Made by a program: the position numbers and the translations under genes. Shown here one piece after another: positions 5,379 through 5,582 of a stretch of DNA of 5,582 bases. The DNA is from Terriglobia bacterium (GTDB lineage: Bacteria > Acidobacteriota > Terriglobia > UBA7540): positions 1 to 5,582 of the forward strand of contig JASHTO010000269.1 in the NCBI GenBank assembly GCA_030040515.1, read 5' to 3'. The notes under the pieces were generated by a model. The model saw only the letters and a program-made list of their open reading frames with translations, did no database searches and was not told the DNA's origin. Numbering within the stretch: position 1 is the stretch's first letter; each line of letters begins with the position of its first letter.

Positions 5379-5438
5379 TGTAGCGACGCTCGTAGAGCGC
5401 CGCTACAGCATTTCGCGGGTGGGGACGCCCGCGCTACA
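5379..5438. repeat. Compound palindromic repeat of a second family between convergent genes
   Basis: TGTAGCGACGCTC (5379-5391) pairs with GAGCGCCGCTACA (5395-5407) at 12 of 13 positions around a GTA loop. A second hairpin, CGCGGGTG (5414-5421) with CGCCCGCG (5426-5433), then leads to CTACA. The unit resembles TGTAGCG...CGCTACA elements that I recall as dispersed in acidobacterial genomes, and it differs in sequence from the GTAGGGGCAGG family. It lies 10 bp after the isomerase stop and 2 bp from the DUF1501 stop, so either strand's transcript would end with a strong stem-loop. No T-run is present. Confidence 0.75.
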
Positions 5439-5440
5439 GA

Positions 5441-5582
5441 CTACACAAGTCCCTTGAGCGGCGCGCCGGCGGTATCGCCAAATCCGTTGGCAATGTAAAT
5501 GGGCCGGCCGATGGGTGAATCGTAGGTCTTGGTCCAATCGACGCCCATGGCTTTGTAGACGGTGGCGAACAAATCGCCCAGT
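5441..5582 (-). CDS. DUF1501 domain-containing protein, C-terminal 46 residues (5' end outside window)
   Basis: The minus strand is open from the window edge to a TAG at 5443-5441 and reads LGDLFATVYKAMGVDWTK, then TYDSPIGRPIYIANGFGDTA, ending in APLKGLV. The pattern (D)LFATVYKAMGVDW...GRPIYI..G.....PLK.L matches the extreme C-terminus of DUF1501 proteins. These are sulfatase/alkaline-phosphatase-fold proteins of unknown role, often exported by the Tat route, and common in Planctomycetota, Verrucomicrobiota and Acidobacteriota, where they often sit beside a DUF1549/DUF1553 (PSD1-type) gene. Only the tail is seen, so nothing can be said about active-site residues or the signal peptide. The gene converges on the isomerase gene across the repeat at 5379-5438. 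Functional linkage to the sugar genes is unlikely. Confidence 0.8.
   Translation of the reverse strand, partial: LGDLFATVYKAMGVDWTKTYDSPIGRPIYIANGFGDTAGAPLKGLV

Overview
The window is about 5.6 kb of GC-rich bacterial chromosome. It holds four complete protein genes, two genes cut by the window edges, and two stretches of small palindromic repeats. The gene families (Gfo/Idh/MocA oxidoreductase, xylose-isomerase-like TIM barrels, beta-propeller lactonase, DUF1501) and the style of repeats (hairpins around GTAGGGGCAGGG...CCCTGCCCCTAC, and TGTAGCG...CGCTACA) best fit an Acidobacteriota genome. Verrucomicrobiota or Planctomycetota remain possible. This placement is inferred from pattern recognition, not from a search.

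Layout. Positions 1-734 (+) are the C-terminal part of an NAD(P)-dependent Gfo/Idh/MocA oxidoreductase. After 10 bp comes a sugar isomerase/epimerase-like TIM-barrel protein (745-1602, +), clearly the same operon. An HpcH/HpaI-type class II aldolase faces them on the other strand (1618-2409, TTG start). From 2410 to 3142 there is no gene; this stretch holds the aldolase's probable promoter and a dense patchwork of palindromic repeats, including a 108-bp element with terminal inverted repeats. A beta-propeller lactonase with a probable signal peptide follows (3143-4321, +); its stop codon lies inside another repeat copy (4317-4427). A well-formed promoter with a GTATAC-type palindrome (4445-4473) then leads into a second TIM-barrel isomerase-like gene (4529-5368, +). 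A different repeat (5379-5438) separates it from the convergent 3' end of a DUF1501 gene (5441-5582, -).

How the genes may work together. A sugar or polyol oxidoreductase, two TIM-barrel isomerase/epimerase-like enzymes, a lactonase and a 2-keto acid aldolase are the parts expected of a carbohydrate or sugar-acid catabolic locus. No dehydratase or transporter is visible and no substrate can be named. The two best promoters in the window both start with TTGACA, have a 17-bp spacer, and carry a 13-15 bp palindrome of G(C/T)ATA-N3-TAT(G/A)C type over the -10 box. This suggests control of the aldolase and the second isomerase by one dimeric repressor, possibly of the GntR/FCD kind.

No RNA gene, CRISPR array or transposase gene was found. 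The least ordinary parts of the window are the repeat patchwork, the repeats in inverted orientation around the lactonase, and the shared promoter/operator design.
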